DNA from: CAVQXR01 sp046330455
Lineage (GTDB): Bacteria; Actinomycetota; Thermoleophilia; Gaiellales; Gaiellaceae
Direction of reading: 5' to 3'
Length of the DNA stretch: 64,000 bases
NCBI GenBank assembly: GCA_046330455.1
Contig: JAXLSU010000003.1
Span: 255,519 to 319,518 of the forward strand
A program made the translations under genes and the position numbers. Shown piece after piece: positions 7,840-16,478 of the stretch; position 1 is the first letter of the stretch, and the number at the start of each line of letters is the position of its first letter. Below the pieces are notes generated by a model. That model did no database searches. It was not told the DNA's origin and saw only the letters and a list, made by a program, of their open reading frames with translations.

Positions 7840-8991
7840 TCAGACGCGCTCCGGAGTGGACACCCCCCGCGGGGCCCGTCCGGCGATGAGGTCACGGTAC
7901 AGCGCCTCGAGCTCCGGGCCGGTCTCGGCCACGCGCTCGTGCGCGACCCGGGCGTTGCGCTCCCCGTACGTGCGACGGAGCTCCGGGTCTCGCAAGAGCC
8001 TGAGGAGCGCCTCGGTGAGCGCGTCCTCGTCGCGGCACTCGACCATCTCCGCGCCCTCACCGGGGCGGATCCACTCGTCGATCGAGGGGCACCAGCCGCC
8101 GATGAGCGGCTGCGCGCTCGCCATCGCCTCGAGCAGGGACGCCGGCGAGGAGTCGGTCGATGCGATCGAGACGACGAGGTCTCCCGAGGCTGCGAGCCCG
8201 GGCAGGTGCTCCGGATCGACTCGATCGAACACCGCCGCTCCGTCGAGCCCGAGCTCGTGGACGAGCGCCTCGAGCGCGAGCTTCTCCGTGCCCCCCCGGG
8301 CCGCGATGACGAGCCGTGCGCGCGGCTCCTCGCGGTGGGCGCGCGCGAAGGCACGAACGAGCACGTCGATGTTCGTCCGCTCCTGGAGGTTCCGGAGCGA
8401 GAGGACGACGACGGCGTCGTCCGGCCACCCGAACAGGCGCCGGAGGGTCGCCTTGTCGGCTCGCTCGGGCCCGAACCCGTCCAGATTCGTGTGCCACATG
8501 ACGAAGGTGATCCGTGAGGGGTCGGCGCCGGCGTCGATCGCCGCCCGCTCGATCGCCTCGGAGTTGACGACGAGCCAGTCCGCGGCCTCGAACACGGCAC
8601 GTGAGCGCGTCCGCCCGGGCTCGACCTTCGCGTCCACGAGCACGTCGCGCCCCCAGGGGCTCACGACCAGCGGGTGGACGTCCGCCTGGGCTGCCCAGTA
8701 CGCATACGGCGCCGTCCCGTGCGCGTGCACGATGTCCGCACCCACCCGACCCGCAAGGGCGCGAAGCGCAGCGCCGAAGCGGAAGCGACGCAGCCCCGGG
8801 ATCCGAGTCGTCGCAGCGAGCCGGCGAATGTCGTAGACGTGCATGCCCTCGACGTCCTGCGGCCTGACGGAGACCCGGTTCGAGACGATGTGGAGCTCGT
8901 GGCCACGGTCGGCGAGACGTCGCGCGAAGCGCAGCGTGTGGATCGACTGGCAGTCCGCGACGGCCAGGATCCGGAGCGTCCCGTCCCCCAC
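7840..8991 (-). CDS. Glycosyltransferase, GT4 family
   Basis: A 383-residue GT-B glycosyltransferase. The N-terminal acceptor domain begins RILAVADCQSIHTLRFARRL. The C-terminal nucleotide-sugar domain has the family pattern SPASLLEAMASAQPLIGG (about residue 295), with the E-x7-E type acidic residue. It should add one sugar in the cytoplasm to a lipid-linked repeat unit. I chose GTG 8991 because TAGCGT (8999-9004 on this strand) ends 7 bases upstream. Longer starts run into the divergent sulfotransferase promoter. The product precedes the ATP-grasp gene on the same strand and is probably cotranscribed with it. Confidence 0.82.
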   Translation of the reverse strand: MGDGTLRILAVADCQSIHTLRFARRLADRGHELHIVSNRVSVRPQDVEGMHVYDIRRLAATTRIPGLRRFRFGAALRALAGRVGADIVHAHGTAPYAYWAAQADVHPLVVSPWGRDVLVDAKVEPGRTRSRAVFEAADWLVVNSEAIERAAIDAGADPSRITFVMWHTNLDGFGPERADKATLRRLFGWPDDAVVVLSLRNLQERTNIDVLVRAFARAHREEPRARLVIAARGGTEKLALEALVHELGLDGAAVFDRVDPEHLPGLAASGDLVVSIASTDSSPASLLEAMASAQPLIGGWCPSIDEWIRPGEGAEMVECRDEDALTEALLRLLRDPELRRTYGERNARVAHERVAETGPELEALYRDLIAGRAPRGVSTPERV

Positions 8992-8998
8992 CCGGCTG

Positions 8999-9004
8999 AC
9001 GCTA
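8999..9004 (-). promoter_or_regulatory. -10 hexamer for the GT4 gene
   Basis: TAGCGT on the minus strand, followed by seven bases and GTG 8991. It fits the leaderless pattern repeated across the window. Confidence 0.45.
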
Positions 9005-9048
9005 CCAGAGACGCGAACGCGCGCCGGTGGCGGCGCGAAAGTGACCGG

Positions 9049-9939
9049 ATGGTACGATCGAACGCTGGTTTGGACGATCATCGCTTCGTCTTCGTCTGCG
9101 GTCTCCAGCGGAGCGGCACCACGATGCTGTACCGGCTCCTCGGCGAGCATCCCGAGGTGAGCCCTCTCAGCGGTACCGCGCGGCCCGGCAACGAGGGCCA
9201 GCACAACCAGACCGTCTATCCGTCCGACCCGTACCACAGCAAGGCGGGCAGGTTCGCCTTTCGCCCCGAGGCGAGGCTCACGGAGAAATCGCCGCTCGTG
9301 AACGACGGGAACCGGCGGCTCCTGTTCGAGGAGTGGTCGCGATTCTGGGACACCTCCGCCCCGTATCTGCTCGAGAAGTCGCCGCCGAACCTGATCCGGA
9401 CGCGCTTCCTGCAGGCGATGTTCCCCGACTCGTACTTCATCACGATCCTGCGCCACCCGATCCCGAACGTCCTGGCGACGCAGAAGTGGGATCCGGGAAC
9501 GCGCCCACACGCACTCCTCGAGCACTGGCTGCGCGCCCACGAGCTGTTCGCGGCGGACGTGTCTCACGTACGCCGGCTCCACGTCCTCCGGTACGAGGAT
9601 CTCGTGACGGATCCCGACGGCGAGCTCGGTCGCGTCTTCGCGTTCCTCGACCTGGACGACCCGAATCGGGGACGCGAGCCGGCCGAGGGGGTGAACCTCG
9701 ACAACTTCGCGGCAGACCAGACGCTGCGGTCGAACGTGAACGACAAGTACTTCGAGGAATGGCGGGCGAGGCGGCGCTCGCTGACCGGGCGCCTGTACTA
9801 CGAGGCGCTCGAGCGCCGCTACGAGCGCCGTGTCCGTGCCTTCGGCTACAGCCTCCGGGATCCCGAGTCGGTCGAGGCGCCGACGCTGCCGCTTCCCGGC
9901 CTCGCCGGCAGCGTCCGGCACCCGGCGCCCACCGCTTGA
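9049..9939 (+). CDS. Sulfotransferase, tandem paralogue 1
   Basis: A 296-residue PAPS-dependent sulfotransferase. The 5'-phosphosulfate loop is VCGLQRSGTTMLYRLL near residues 15-30. The 3'-phosphate region follows in ITILRHPIPNVLATQKW, with RYEDLVTDPDGELG further on. It matches the next gene along its whole length (LLEKSPPNL, ATQKW, EGVN-DNFA, YFE-W), so the two are tandem paralogues. It should move sulfate from PAPS to a sugar hydroxyl or amine. ATG 9049 is used. TTG 9070 is a real alternative, because it aligns with the start of the paralogue and lies behind TACGAT at 9053. The stop overlaps the next start (TTGA). Confidence 0.85.
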   Translation: MVRSNAGLDDHRFVFVCGLQRSGTTMLYRLLGEHPEVSPLSGTARPGNEGQHNQTVYPSDPYHSKAGRFAFRPEARLTEKSPLVNDGNRRLLFEEWSRFWDTSAPYLLEKSPPNLIRTRFLQAMFPDSYFITILRHPIPNVLATQKWDPGTRPHALLEHWLRAHELFAADVSHVRRLHVLRYEDLVTDPDGELGRVFAFLDLDDPNRGREPAEGVNLDNFAADQTLRSNVNDKYFEEWRARRRSLTGRLYYEALERRYERRVRAFGYSLRDPESVEAPTLPLPGLAGSVRHPAPTA

Positions 9940-10793
9940 GCGAGCCCGCTCACCGCTACCTGTTCATCGGAGGCCTGCACCGGAGCGGGACGACGATGCT
10001 CGCCCGCTTTCTCGCCGAGCACCCCGAGATCAGCGGCTTCTCGGACACCGGCGTCCCCGCCGACGAGGGGCAGCACCTCCAGACCGTGTACCCGCCGCCC
10101 AGCCCCGGCCGGCAGGCCGGCCGGTTCGCGTTCCTCCCCGAGGCGCACCTCACCGAGGAGTCTCCCCTCGTCGGCGAGGAGAACCGCCGCCTCCTGCTTT
10201 CGGAGTGGAACCGGCACTGGGACCTCCGCCGGCCGGTACTGCTCGAGAAGTCGCCGCCGAACCTGCTCAGCTCGCGCTTCCTCCAGGCCCTCCTGCCCGA
10301 CTCGTCCTTCGTCTTCGTCCTGCGCCACCCGATCGCCGTCTCGTGCGCCACGCAGAAGTGGAGCGCCACCCGGCCGCACGAGCTGCTCGCCCACTGGGTT
10401 CACGCCCACCGGATCGCGCTGACCGACGTCTCGTACCTGCGGTCGGTGATGCTCGTCCGCTACGAGGATCTGATCGCCGATCCCGACACGGTGCTGGGAG
10501 GCGTCTTCCGCTTCGCCGGGCTCGCAGACCATGCACCCGGGCGTCGGAGCGAGGAGGGCGTGAACGCGGACAACTTCGCCGGAGACCGCACGCCCCGAGC
10601 GAGCGTGAACGAGCAGTACTTCGAGCGCTGGCAGCGGCGAAAGGCGAGCCCGCTCAAGCGCGGCTACCTCGCGCTGCTCGAGGCGCGCTACGAGCGTGCT
10701 GCGCGGGCGTTCGGATACGGTCTGCGAAACCGGGCCGTCTTCGCTCCGAGCGACCCACTCGTCGCCCGGCTGCTCGACCCATCGGCGACGTGA
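9936..10793 (+). CDS. Sulfotransferase, tandem paralogue 2
   Basis: A 285-residue homologue of the gene before it. It has FIGGLHRSGTTMLARFL at about residues 9-25, FVLRHPIAVSCATQKW and LVRYEDLIADPDTVLGG. The TTG start overlaps the previous stop (TTGA), and its own stop overlaps the next start (GTGA), so the three genes are coupled. No PAPS-forming gene is in the window, so the donor must come from elsewhere. Having both copies kept suggests two acceptor positions on the polymer, which is inference. Confidence 0.85.
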   Translation: MSEPAHRYLFIGGLHRSGTTMLARFLAEHPEISGFSDTGVPADEGQHLQTVYPPPSPGRQAGRFAFLPEAHLTEESPLVGEENRRLLLSEWNRHWDLRRPVLLEKSPPNLLSSRFLQALLPDSSFVFVLRHPIAVSCATQKWSATRPHELLAHWVHAHRIALTDVSYLRSVMLVRYEDLIADPDTVLGGVFRFAGLADHAPGRRSEEGVNADNFAGDRTPRASVNEQYFERWQRRKASPLKRGYLALLEARYERAARAFGYGLRNRAVFAPSDPLVARLLDPSAT

Positions 10794-12295
10794 GCAGCCA
10801 CGGCCGGCACCGGGCGCTCGTCGGCCAGGCGTTCACGTACGGCAGCGGCGCGATCCTCGCCCGGATCGTCGGCTTCTTCCTCGTCCCGGTCTATCTGGCC
10901 GCCGCCGGGACCGCGGCGTTCGGGGCGGCGGAGCTCGTGATCTCGGCGGTCGCGGTCGGAGCGATCGTGCTCCGGCTCGGAATCGTCGCGTCGATGTCCC
11001 GCTACACGCTCGCGGAGTCCGCCGACGGCGACTGGGCGCCGGTCATCCACACCGTGTTCGGCTTCGTGCTCGCCGTCTCCACGGCGGGCGTCGTGGTCGG
11101 CGCTCTCCTTCTCGACGAGCTCGCGGCGTTCCTCGACATCGGGCGCGACCTCGCCGTGGCCGGCCTGTTCGCGCTGTGGGTGACCATGAACTACGACGTG
11201 ATCGCCCGCCTCTACCGCATCGAGCGGCGGGCCGGTCAGTGGGTGCGGGTGATGGTGCTGAACGTCGCCCTCTCGGCCGTGCTGACGGTGACCCTCGTCG
11301 TCGTCTTCGACGAGGGCGCGCTCGGCCTCCTCGTCGGGAACTTCGCGGCCACGGCCGTCCTCTACGCCTGCCTCGTCGTCGCCCGCCGGCACACGATCGG
11401 CTTCCGGCGCTTCGATCGCTCGGTGCTCCGCGAGCTCCTGCGGTTCTCGCTGCCGCTGATGCCCGCGAACCTCGCGATCTGGGCGATCAACTTCGCCGAC
11501 CGGATCCAGCTCCAGAAGCTGGCGGGCCCGCTCGAGCTCGGCCAGTACGCGGCAGCCGCGCGGGTTGCGCTCGCGCTCACCGTCGTCACGGGCGCCTTCC
11601 AGACGGCGTGGGCCCCGTTCGCGCACGCCGTCCGGGGCGAGGAGGGGGACGAGGTGGCGAAGCAGACCTACAGCGAGGTCTTCACATACTGGGCGATCGT
11701 CGCCGGCTGGGGGCTGGTCGCGGTGACGATGCTCTCGGCGCCCTACATCGTGATCACGTTTCCCCGGCAGGCCGAGGCTGCCGTCGACGTCGTGCCGCTG
11801 CTCGCGCTCGGGATCGTCCTGTACGGCGCCTACCTGATCGTCAACGTGGCCGTCACGATCTCGAAGCGGACGCGGGCCACGCCTCTCGTCGCAGGGGTGG
11901 CTGCCGCGGCCACCATCGGCCTCAACTTCTGGCTCATTCCCGAGTACGGGCTGATCGGGGCCGGGATCACGACCGTTGTGGGATCGGGGCTCCTCGTCGG
12001 TCTCCAGTGGCTGAACGCCCAGCGCAGCTACCCGATCGCCTACGAGTGGTCGCGCGTCGGGCGCGTCGCCGCCGTCGCTCTCGGCCTCGCGGCGCTCTCG
12101 GTCTGGGCGATCCCCGAGCGCGGGGTGCTCGGGATCTCGGTTCGGGTCGCGCTGGTCCTCGTGTTTCCCGCGGCGCTCGTCGCCGTGCGCGCCGTCTCGC
12201 CCGCTGACGCGCGCAGGCTCCGGGGGCTGTGGCGAGCCCGCAGGCGCTCCCGGGCGGTGAGCCCGACGGACGATCTCGAGACGCCCGAGCCCTGA
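10790..12295 (+). CDS. Polysaccharide flippase, Wzx/MATE-like
   Basis: A 501-residue membrane protein with about 12-14 hydrophobic helices, beginning ALVGQAFTYGSGAILARIVG. That opening is typical of the polysaccharide-export branch of the MOP superfamily, which moves undecaprenyl-linked repeat units to the outer face of the membrane. Later helices contain RFSLPLMPANLAIWAINFAD, the usual second-half start. The C-terminal 30 residues are basic and cytosolic. GTG 10790 overlaps the sulfotransferase stop. The only flippase of this type in the cluster, it should pair with the polymerase at 25.3 kb. Confidence 0.85.
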   Translation: MSSHGRHRALVGQAFTYGSGAILARIVGFFLVPVYLAAAGTAAFGAAELVISAVAVGAIVLRLGIVASMSRYTLAESADGDWAPVIHTVFGFVLAVSTAGVVVGALLLDELAAFLDIGRDLAVAGLFALWVTMNYDVIARLYRIERRAGQWVRVMVLNVALSAVLTVTLVVVFDEGALGLLVGNFAATAVLYACLVVARRHTIGFRRFDRSVLRELLRFSLPLMPANLAIWAINFADRIQLQKLAGPLELGQYAAAARVALALTVVTGAFQTAWAPFAHAVRGEEGDEVAKQTYSEVFTYWAIVAGWGLVAVTMLSAPYIVITFPRQAEAAVDVVPLLALGIVLYGAYLIVNVAVTISKRTRATPLVAGVAAAATIGLNFWLIPEYGLIGAGITTVVGSGLLVGLQWLNAQRSYPIAYEWSRVGRVAAVALGLAALSVWAIPERGVLGISVRVALVLVFPAALVAVRAVSPADARRLRGLWRARRRSRAVSPTDDLETPEP

Positions 12296-12302
12296 GGCCG
12301 GC

Positions 12303-13178
12303 TCAGGCCGGACGCTGCCACCGAAGCTCGCGCCCGAGGTACGCCTCGAGCCGGCGGTTCGGCTCCTCGAAGCGCCTGCGGAGCCGCTCTCGCGTCGCGT
12401 CGCTCATGCCGCCGTACTCGGCCCGGTTTCGCGGTGCCGGCAGCGGGCCCGGGTGAGGAGCGAGATCGAGGAACGAGGTCACCTCTTCGACGGCGTCGGT
12501 AGGCCGCTCGAACAGATCCTCGCTGCGCAGGACGAGCAGCCGTTCGCGCGCGACGTGCCGGTGCCAGCGCTCGAGCTGGGGCAGGTACAGGCCGCGGCTC
12601 ACGTACGAATTGAACGCGTGGGCCGGGCTGCGGTAGGCGGGATCGGCGGCGAGGCGCTCCTCCTCGCCCGCGAGCCGACCGTCCTCGGCGTCGAGCGCAT
12701 CCTCGAAGGAGAGCGGCTCGTGCCCGTTTCGGACCGAGAGCTGGTAGTGGGAGTAGGCACGATCGACGGGGTCTCGCAGGATCGCGACGAGTCGCACGTC
12801 CGGAAGCTCACGCGCCACACGCTCCGGGACCGCGGGGTGAAAGAGGTAGTACGTCGTCGCCTCGCCGGTCAGCACCGGACGTCCGAGGCGGCGCGTCACG
12901 AGCCGCCGGTGCGACTCGAGCGGGAACATCCGCCGGTAGTGGGCGAGCCCGCGAGGGTAGTTCCGGTCGAAGAAGTGCAGCTCCTTGTGGCTCGGGGGCA
13001 GCACCTGCGGGTGGGCGGTCAGGATCGCGAACAGCGACGTCGAGCCCGCACGCGCCGCGCCGATGACGAGGAAGTCGGGGAGCGTGCGGGCCGGGCCGGT
13101 GGCGCCGCGCCACCGCATCGACAGCCGCTTCCCCACGGTCCAGCCCGCGCTCCGCGGCTCGTCGGCGAGAGAGGCCAC
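12303..13178 (-). CDS. Sulfotransferase, heparan-sulfate-type (third in cluster)
   Basis: A 291-residue sulfotransferase of a different branch from the tandem pair. FLVIGAARAGSTSLFAIL (about residue 35) is the 5'-phosphosulfate loop, KELHFFD follows, and LVAILRDPVDRAYSHYQL holds the 3'-phosphate Arg and Ser. This pattern is that of NDST/heparan-sulfate-like enzymes. The start is GTG 13178: TATACT on this strand ends 8 bases upstream and no ribosome-binding site is seen. The gene converges on the flippase with only 7 bases between the stops. It probably sulfates the cluster's polymer. Confidence 0.83.
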   Translation of the reverse strand: MASLADEPRSAGWTVGKRLSMRWRGATGPARTLPDFLVIGAARAGSTSLFAILTAHPQVLPPSHKELHFFDRNYPRGLAHYRRMFPLESHRRLVTRRLGRPVLTGEATTYYLFHPAVPERVARELPDVRLVAILRDPVDRAYSHYQLSVRNGHEPLSFEDALDAEDGRLAGEEERLAADPAYRSPAHAFNSYVSRGLYLPQLERWHRHVARERLLVLRSEDLFERPTDAVEEVTSFLDLAPHPGPLPAPRNRAEYGGMSDATRERLRRRFEEPNRRLEAYLGRELRWQRPA

Positions 13179-13186
13179 CGCGGGCC

Positions 13187-13192
13187 AGTATA
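13187..13192 (-). promoter_or_regulatory. -10 hexamer for the third sulfotransferase
   Basis: TATACT on the minus strand, 8 bases before GTG 13178. It is the closest match to the consensus TATAAT among the leaderless promoters of the window. Confidence 0.5.
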
Positions 13193-13330
13193 GGGAGGGC
13201 GAAGCGTGGCTCCGAGCCGCTTTCGACGCTGTTCGGGCTGTCCGGGTTGCTACCATCGAGTGGTCGCCCTCGACGATCGCGATCGGCAAACGATCTCCGT
13301 CTCATCGTCGAGGCCCCGGGGGTCCCCACG

Positions 13331-14302
13331 ATGACGAACACCGAGCTCGCGCCAAGCCCGTTCACCGTGCGGTCAGGTGACGGCGTGCCGGATGTCTCGG
13401 TCGTGATCCCCGTCTACAACGAGGAGCGCACCGTCGAGGAGGTCGTGCGGCGGACCGTCGCGACGCTCGACGCGCTCGCCCGGCCGTACGAGATCATCGT
13501 CGTCGACGACGGCTCGCGTGACGCGACCTGGGCGACCGTCGCCCGCCTGCACGACGAAGGGCTCCCGCTACGCGCTGTTCGCTTCAAACGGAACTTCGGC
13601 CAGCACCCGGCCATGCATGCCGGGCTCGTCCGCGCCCGGGCCGAGATCGTGGTGACGATGGACGGTGACCTCCAGAACTCGCCGGCCGACCTCCCGCGGC
13701 TGATCGACGCCGTCGAGGGTGGGGTGGACGTGGCCAGTGGCCGGCGCCGGGGCCGTGAGGACTCCTGGGGCAGGACGATCCCGTCTCGCCTCGTCAACGG
13801 GATGCTGCGCCGGTTCACGCGCGTCGACATCTCCGATTTCGGATGCGCGTTCAACGCCTACCGGCGTGACGCCGTGATCGCGGTCATCGGCTCGATCGGA
13901 AAGCAGAAGTTCACGAAGGCGCTCGTGCTGTCGGCCGGCGCCAGCGTCGTCGAGGTCGATCTCGAGCATCGCGCCCGCGCCGACAGCTCGCGGTACTCGC
14001 CGTTTCGCCTCATGCGCCTCGCCCTCCACGTCCTCGCAGGCTTCTGGCCGCAGCCGATCCAGTGGGCCGGCGTTCTGCTCGGGGCGCTCTGCTCTCTGGC
14101 CGCGCTCGCGGTCGTCGTCTGGGGAATCGTCGCCTGGTTCGTCCACAACGACTTCCCCGGACAGCTGTTCCTCGGCGGCCTCGTGCTCGGGGTCCTCGGG
14201 TTGCAGGGCTTCATCCTCGCGCTCGTCGGCGAGTATCTCGGTCGGATCCAGCGCGACGTCGAGGGCCGGCCTCTCTACACCATCGAGCAGGAGCTCTCAT
14301 GA
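13331..14302 (+). CDS. Glycosyltransferase family 2, DPM/ArnC-like, membrane-bound
   Basis: A 323-residue GT2. The catalytic domain runs from VSVVIPVYNEERT (about residue 20), through VVDDGSRD, to VTMDGDLQNSP, whose aspartates bind the metal and nucleotide. The C-terminal 100 residues hold two strong transmembrane helices (near residues 240-300). This architecture belongs to polyprenyl-phosphate glycosyltransferases such as GtrB and ArnC, which load a sugar onto undecaprenyl phosphate. ATG 13331 is preferred over longer starts. Its stop overlaps the next gene (ATGA at 14299). It opens a run of plus-strand genes extending to 31.5 kb. Confidence 0.85.
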   Translation: MTNTELAPSPFTVRSGDGVPDVSVVIPVYNEERTVEEVVRRTVATLDALARPYEIIVVDDGSRDATWATVARLHDEGLPLRAVRFKRNFGQHPAMHAGLVRARAEIVVTMDGDLQNSPADLPRLIDAVEGGVDVASGRRRGREDSWGRTIPSRLVNGMLRRFTRVDISDFGCAFNAYRRDAVIAVIGSIGKQKFTKALVLSAGASVVEVDLEHRARADSSRYSPFRLMRLALHVLAGFWPQPIQWAGVLLGALCSLAALAVVVWGIVAWFVHNDFPGQLFLGGLVLGVLGLQGFILALVGEYLGRIQRDVEGRPLYTIEQELS

Positions 14303-15297
14303 CCAAGCGCGTTCTCGTCACCGGGGGGTGCGGATTCATCCCCTCGAACTTCATCCGCCATCTGCTCGAGCAGACGCCCTACGACGTCGTGTCGCTCGAC
14401 GCGCTCACGTACGCGGGCAACATCGACAACCTCGCCGACGTGATGGACCACCCGCGGCTCTCGTTCGTGCACGGGGACATCCGCGACCCGGAGCTCGTGC
14501 GTGAGGTGGTCGCCGATGTCGACGTGATCGTCAACGCGGCCGCCGAGTCTCACGTCGAGAAGTCGATCCTCGAAGGGGCGTCCGAGTTCGTGACAACGAA
14601 CGTCGAGGGCACGCAGATCCTGCTCGACACGATCCGCGAGACGCCGGTCGAGCGCTTCATCCTCATCTCCTCGAGCGAGGTGTACGGCACGGCCGAGCGT
14701 GACCCCATGGACGAGGAGCACCCGCTGAACCCGCGGAGCCCGTACGCGGCCACCAAGGCGGGCGGCGACCGCCTCGCCTACTCCTACTACGTCACCTACG
14801 GGCTCCCCGTCGTGATCGTGCGCCCGTTCAACAACTACGGGCCGTACCAGCACCCGGAGAAGGTGATCCCTCGCTTCATCACCCAGGCGCTCCAGAACGA
14901 GCCGTTGACGATCCACGGATCGGGGGCAGCGAGCCGCGACTGGCTCTACGTCGACGACGATGCCGAGCTGATCGAGGCAGCCATCGCCGCCGAGCTCGAC
15001 ACCGTCGCCGGCGAGGTTCTGAACGCCGCCACCGGGGTCGACATCTCGGTCTCGGCGATCGCCGACCTCGTGCTCGAGGGTCTCGGCAGGTCGCCGTCGC
15101 TCAAGGTGCACCTCGAGGATCGTCCCGGACAGGTCGATCGCCACATCGGCTCGACGGACAAGGCCGAGCGCCTGCTCGACTGGCGGGCGCGGACCTCGTT
15201 CGAGGACGGCCTCGCGCGCACGATCGCGTGGTACGCGGACAACCGGAGCTGGTGGGAGACGGTCCTTCGCGCGCGGGCAAGCGCCTACTCGTCCTAG
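14299..15297 (+). CDS. NAD-dependent sugar dehydratase, dTDP-glucose 4,6-dehydratase-like
   Basis: A 332-residue extended SDR enzyme, the usual length for RmlB. The NAD loop is VLVTGGCGFIPSNFI, with Pro in place of the usual Gly in GFIGS. The catalytic YAATKAG (YxxxK) is near residue 150, and SSSEVYG and RPFNNYGPYQHPEKVIP match the RmlB group. It should make a 4-keto-6-deoxy sugar nucleotide that the DegT aminotransferase two genes downstream could aminate. A 4-base overlap couples it to the GT2 before it. Substrate nucleotide (dTDP, UDP or GDP) cannot be fixed from the sequence. Confidence 0.82.
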   Translation: MTKRVLVTGGCGFIPSNFIRHLLEQTPYDVVSLDALTYAGNIDNLADVMDHPRLSFVHGDIRDPELVREVVADVDVIVNAAAESHVEKSILEGASEFVTTNVEGTQILLDTIRETPVERFILISSSEVYGTAERDPMDEEHPLNPRSPYAATKAGGDRLAYSYYVTYGLPVVIVRPFNNYGPYQHPEKVIPRFITQALQNEPLTIHGSGAASRDWLYVDDDAELIEAAIAAELDTVAGEVLNAATGVDISVSAIADLVLEGLGRSPSLKVHLEDRPGQVDRHIGSTDKAERLLDWRARTSFEDGLARTIAWYADNRSWWETVLRARASAYSS

Positions 15298-16478
15298 GCG
15301 CCGGGCCGGCGCAGCTCGGGCTGCTGCGAGCCGCGCGGGAGCGCGGCCTCTTCGTGATCGCCTGCGACCGCGACCCGCTCGCGCCCGGGTTCGCGTTCGC
15401 CGATCGCCGCGTGCTCGTGTCCACCGAGGACGAGGAGGCGCTCGACCGGCTCGTCCGTGCCCAGCCGGTCGACGGGATCGTCTCGCCGGGGAGCGACTGG
15501 CCCGTTGCGATCGCCGCCCGAGTCGCGGATCGCGCCGGCCTCGCCCACCCGCTCGAGCCGGAGACCGCGGCACTTGCCGTCTCGAAGCTGCGCCAGCGAG
15601 AGCGCTTCGCGGAGCGCGGGGTGCGGCAGCCCCGCTACTCGCTCTGTGCCTCGCCCTCCGAGGCGGCCGCAGTCGCCGGCGAGCTCGGGTTTCCCTGTGT
15701 CGTCAAGGCGCCAGACCGTCAGGGACAGCGCGGGCTCACGTACGTCCCCGAGCCCGCCGGGCTCGACGCCGCGATCGACCTCGCTCTCCGGTCCTCCCGG
15801 TCGCGGCTCTGCCTCGTCGAGGAGCACGTGCCGGGCCGTGAGGTGACCGTGAACGCCTGCTCGATCGACGGTCGCTTCCACCCCCTCACCGTCACCGACC
15901 GGATCACTGCCGATCCCCCGGCGTTTGGGGTCGCTCTCGCGCACGCGTGGCCGGCCTTGGCCGACGCGGACGCTGCCGCCGAGACGGCACGGCTCGCAGC
16001 GGAGGCGCTCGGCATCCGGAACGGGCCGACCTACACCCAGCTCGTGCTCGGACCGGACGGCCCGAAGGTCGTCGAGCTGGCGGCACGCGTCGGCGGCGGC
16101 CACGACGCGGAGCTGTGCCTGGCCGCGCTGGGAGTCGACCTGAACGGGCTCACCATCGCCGCGGCGCTCGGCGAGCCGCTCGAGCTCGCCCGTCCGCAGG
16201 GCTCCGGCGGCGCCTGCGTGCGCTTCCTCGTCGCTCCCGAGGGGGAGCTCGCCGGGGTCGAGGGCCTCGAGTCGGCGAGGGGAGAGAGCGGAGTCGTCGA
16301 CGCGATGGTCTACCGGCGACCCGGATGGCGCTTCGGGCCGCTGCTTCGAGGCGCCGACAGGGCAGGGTTCGTGCTCGCGATCGGCCGGTCACGCGACGAT
16401 GCTCTCGCGCGGGCCGATCGCGCGGCGGCACGCGTACGCTTCGTGGTGAGCGATGTCGAGGCCCCTGTCGAAGCGTGA
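15252..16478 (+). CDS. ATP-grasp ligase (second of four)
   Basis: A 408-residue ATP-grasp enzyme. LLVLGAGPAQLGLLRAARE (about residues 10-28) is a Rossmann-like preATP domain. PCVVKAPDRQGQRGLTYV carries the phosphate-binding loop, LVEEHVPGREVTVN the adenine side, and KVVELAARVGGGHDAEL the metal-binding region. The pattern resembles peptide and amino-acid ligases such as BacD, as well as PurK. The start is uncertain: GTG 15252 overlaps rmlB-like by 46 bases and GTG 15228 by 70. It lies between a sugar dehydratase and a sugar aminotransferase, so amide formation on an amino sugar is a plausible, unproven role. Confidence 0.8.
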   Translation: MGDGPSRAGKRLLVLGAGPAQLGLLRAARERGLFVIACDRDPLAPGFAFADRRVLVSTEDEEALDRLVRAQPVDGIVSPGSDWPVAIAARVADRAGLAHPLEPETAALAVSKLRQRERFAERGVRQPRYSLCASPSEAAAVAGELGFPCVVKAPDRQGQRGLTYVPEPAGLDAAIDLALRSSRSRLCLVEEHVPGREVTVNACSIDGRFHPLTVTDRITADPPAFGVALAHAWPALADADAAAETARLAAEALGIRNGPTYTQLVLGPDGPKVVELAARVGGGHDAELCLAALGVDLNGLTIAAALGEPLELARPQGSGGACVRFLVAPEGELAGVEGLESARGESGVVDAMVYRRPGWRFGPLLRGADRAGFVLAIGRSRDDALARADRAAARVRFVVSDVEAPVEA

